Of a stretch of DNA of 64,000 nucleotides, positions 61,914-64,000 are shown in pieces. Each line of letters opens with the position of its first letter. The first letter of the stretch is position 1. Under the pieces are notes generated by a model, which saw only the letters and a program-made list of their open reading frames with translations, did not search any database and was not told the DNA's origin. A program made the translations under genes and the position numbers. Source of the DNA: Bacillus sp. FJAT-29814 (lineage in GTDB: Bacteria > Bacillota > Bacilli > Bacillales > Cytobacillaceae); the NCBI RefSeq assembly GCF_001510715.1, contig NZ_LMTJ01000010.1, positions 181,414 through 245,413 of the forward strand. Direction: 5' to 3'.

Positions 61914-61952
61914 AAAGCAAGGGACGGTTTGAACCGTCCCTTGCTATTTTAT
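61914..61952 (+). terminator. Terminator after dpaL operon
   Basis: 14-bp stem AGCAAGGGACGGTT / AACCGTCCCTTGCT with a 2-nt loop, followed by ATTTTATT. Confidence 0.85.
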
Positions 61953-62338
61953 TGACTTCACCCCTTAATGGGAAAAATAAACTATTCATAATGGAAGTTG
62001 AAAGGTATTGATCTTGTCTTTGTATCTATTAAACCAGGTAAAAAGAATTATTTTTTTAGGGAGTTTTGGGGCAATTGTGTAAGCATGGGCCTTAACGCAT
62101 GTCTTTATATTTATACAACGCCGGATGATATGAAATTGGACTCAATTTTTAATTTTCCCAATAACAACCAAATTATCAATTTCCAATTTGAACCATTTTT
62201 TGTACCATCCTTCGACAATATTACGAGCTGTCAACGCTTATTTTTAAGATAGCACCTAAGAATTAACATAAAGTGTGCGAAGAAAGGAGGGCAGCGAGGG
62301 TTATTGAAAAAAGGAAAAATACTTAGGGAGGTAAGTGG
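61953..62338 (+). other. Intergenic region before the subtilase
   Basis: 386 nt. An open frame from about 61998 to 62252 has only a TTG start and no good site, so I do not call it. AAAGGAGGG at about 62284 and a downstream 12-codon frame (MKKGKILREVSG) whose TGA overlaps the subtilase ATG could form a leader peptide; weak. Confidence 0.35.
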
Positions 62339-64000
62339 ATGAAAAGAAGAAACAGACGCCTTTTCTCGATTCTCTTAACAGCGGTCCTGATGCTGCCGAT
62401 GCTGTTTCAGCCGAACTTGAATGTGGCGGCCGCAACGAAAGGGGCCAGCACATCTGCAAAGGATGCAGTACCAACACCAGAGCAAAAAGTGAGCAAATCC
62501 TTAACAAAGCAATTTGAAGCAGCAGACAAAGTTACTTTCCTCATCAAAATGAAAGAGCAGGTGGATACGGCCAAGGTCGCCAGGGATACCGAGAAAATAG
62601 CGGCACAGGCCAAGGCTACACCGGCCAAAACCAAATCGCTGAAACGGAACACGCTTGTTTCTGAGTTGAAAGCGACAGCGGCGGAAACGCAGGCTGACTT
62701 GCTCACCTTCCTGGAAGAGCAGGTTAAAGCTGGCAACGCCAAGGATATCCAGTCGTTCTTCGTGGTCAATGGTATTGCTGTCACAGCCACAAAGGAAGTC
62801 ATGGAAAAAGCAGCATCCTTTTTGGAAGTTGAAAAAATCCTGCCGAACGAAACAAGACAATTGTTCGTTCCAGAAAAATCATCCGGCACCGCCGTTCAGG
62901 AACCAGCATCCACCACCGCCGGTATTGAATGGAATATTGACCGGGTTGGCGCTCCAAGAGTGTGGGAAATGGGGATTGACGGCAGCGGCACCGTCATCGG
63001 TTCGATTGATACTGGTGTTCAATGGGACCATCCGGCATTAAAAGATAAATACCGCGGCTACAACTCTGCAACCGGCCAAGCGGATCACACGTACAGCTGG
63101 CTTGACGCGGTCAGAGGCCAAGCCACTCCATATGACGATGTCGGTCACGGCACTCATACTGTCGGAACCATGGTCGGGGCTGATCCAAGCGGGCAGAATG
63201 TGATTGGCGTTGCGCCAGGCGCAAAGTGGATTGCTGTTAAAGCATTCACATCAGCAGGCGGAACAGATGCCGATTTATTGGAAGCTGGCCAGTGGATGAT
63301 GAATCCTGGCGGTGACCCTGACAAGGCGCCGGATGTTATCAACAATTCATGGGGCGGCGGTCCAGGACTGGACGAGTGGTACCGTCCGATGGTGCAGGCT
63401 TGGGTAGCAGCAGAAATTTTCCCAGAATTCTCTGCAGGCAATACGACGCTGAGCAATCCAGGCGGACCAGGCTCTGTAGCCAATCCAGCCAATTATCCAG
63501 AATCGTTCGCGACAGGCGCAACTGATATCAACAACAAGCTTGGAAGCTTCTCGTTACTTGGACCGTCTCCTTATGGGGAAATCAAACCGGAAATGACCGC
63601 ACCAGGCGTGAACATTCGTTCAGCGGTTCCGGGCAATGGCTATGAAGGTGGCTGGAATGGCACGTCAATGGCAGGTCCGCACGTATCGGCAGCGGTTGCG
63701 TTGCTGAAGCAGGCCAATGCCAGCTTGACCGTCGCTGATTTGGAGCAAATTTTGAAAACGACAGCCATTCCGTTAACGGACGGAACGTATCCAACGTCGC
63801 CAAACAACGGCTATGGGTCAGGGTTATTGAATGTATATGATGCCGTTTCTTCAGTGGTCTCCGGCTTAGGGAAATTGAAGGGACAGGTGACAAAAGAAGG
63901 GGACGACAGTGAAGCACCGGTGTTAACGCATTCCCAACCTGCCACGGTTTTCGCAGGAATGCCGCTAACGTTAGAAGCTTCAGCTGCCGACAATATTAGT
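62339..64000 (+). CDS. bpr: Subtilisin-like serine protease, bacillopeptidase F type (3' end outside window)
   Basis: First 554 codons of a secreted S8 peptidase. Signal peptide MKRRNRRLFSILLTAVLMLP; an inhibitor-I9-like propeptide (about 30-190); then the catalytic triad: Asp in IGSIDTGVQW, His in VGHGTHTVGTMVG and Ser in NGTSMAGPHVSAA. The FSAGN region provides the oxyanion Asn. The stretch after about residue 510 is a probable beta-sandwich domain (LTHSQPATVFAGMPLTLEAS). AGGGAGGTAAGTGG precedes the ATG. The reading frame is open to the window edge. The family shows C-terminal autoprocessing. Confidence 0.93.
   Translation, partial: MKRRNRRLFSILLTAVLMLPMLFQPNLNVAAATKGASTSAKDAVPTPEQKVSKSLTKQFEAADKVTFLIKMKEQVDTAKVARDTEKIAAQAKATPAKTKSLKRNTLVSELKATAAETQADLLTFLEEQVKAGNAKDIQSFFVVNGIAVTATKEVMEKAASFLEVEKILPNETRQLFVPEKSSGTAVQEPASTTAGIEWNIDRVGAPRVWEMGIDGSGTVIGSIDTGVQWDHPALKDKYRGYNSATGQADHTYSWLDAVRGQATPYDDVGHGTHTVGTMVGADPSGQNVIGVAPGAKWIAVKAFTSAGGTDADLLEAGQWMMNPGGDPDKAPDVINNSWGGGPGLDEWYRPMVQAWVAAEIFPEFSAGNTTLSNPGGPGSVANPANYPESFATGATDINNKLGSFSLLGPSPYGEIKPEMTAPGVNIRSAVPGNGYEGGWNGTSMAGPHVSAAVALLKQANASLTVADLEQILKTTAIPLTDGTYPTSPNNGYGSGLLNVYDAVSSVVSGLGKLKGQVTKEGDDSEAPVLTHSQPATVFAGMPLTLEASAADNIS

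Noticed and set aside
61998-62252. 84-residue frame before the subtilase
   Set aside because: Only a TTG start, no good ribosome binding site and no recognisable family; not called.

Overview
The window looks like a chromosome segment of an aerobic, endospore-forming Bacillaceae bacterium, probably close to Neobacillus or Bacillus. The evidence is a complete gerA-type germinant receptor operon, an immune-inhibitor-A protease, a bacillopeptidase-F-like subtilase, a CodY-type box, a cre site, SigA-type promoters, strong GGAGG ribosome binding sites with many TTG/GTG starts, and many T-tailed terminators. No rRNA, tRNA, prophage, insertion sequence or CRISPR array was seen.

Layout. 1-2.3 kb: two tandem family-1 6-phospho-beta-glucosidases, the first cut by the window edge. 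2.4-4.3 kb: a membrane protein, a 38-residue zinc-ribbon gene and an SDR without the usual YxxxK. 4.4-8.1 kb: gerABC. 8.3-10.7 kb: carboxynorspermidine dehydrogenase and decarboxylase (alternative spermidine route) behind a long structured leader. 11.4-13.1 kb: ung and two small genes. 13.1-18.7 kb: a 3-hydroxybutyrate/acetoacetate island (CoA-transferase A+B, GntP permease, SDR dehydrogenase, sigma-54 activator) with two sigma-54 promoters, each preceded by three copies of TTCCG-N6-CGGAA. 18.7-22.4 kb: a lipoprotein and InhA. 22.6-27.2 kb: a liv-type branched-chain amino acid ABC transporter with a CodY-like box. 27.5-35.7 kb: MFS transporters, an AraC regulator, two paralogous secreted or spore-surface-like proteins, a truncated gvpA, a uracil/xanthine permease and small conserved genes. 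35.9-40.4 kb: LytS/LytT two-component system and a CstA-type pyruvate transporter.

40.4-45.6 kb is the most interesting part. A YedE-like selenium-metabolism membrane protein is followed by a YedF/TusA-like gene whose conserved CPxP cysteine codon is TGA, and by a CC/Se-motif family gene. About 4 kb away a CueP-like lipoprotein gene has TGA at the first conserved cysteine. The CueP TGA is followed after exactly 11 nt by a 17-nt hairpin with a GGU loop, which matches the published layout of the E. coli fdhF SECIS upper stem-loop. I read both as selenoprotein genes that ordinary gene callers break into pieces.

45.8-64 kb: an SDR, an M20 dipeptidase, an HNH protein, an AhpD-like protein, a PadR-controlled hydrolase with two identical operators, an SgrR-like regulator with a divergent MFS pump, an L,D-transpeptidase, a diaminopropionate ammonia-lyase followed by a deleted M20 amidohydrolase, and the start of a subtilase. 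Three intergenic tandem hairpin arrays of unrelated sequence (44.8, 49.0-49.5 and 56.2-56.4 kb) share a 51-52-bp period.
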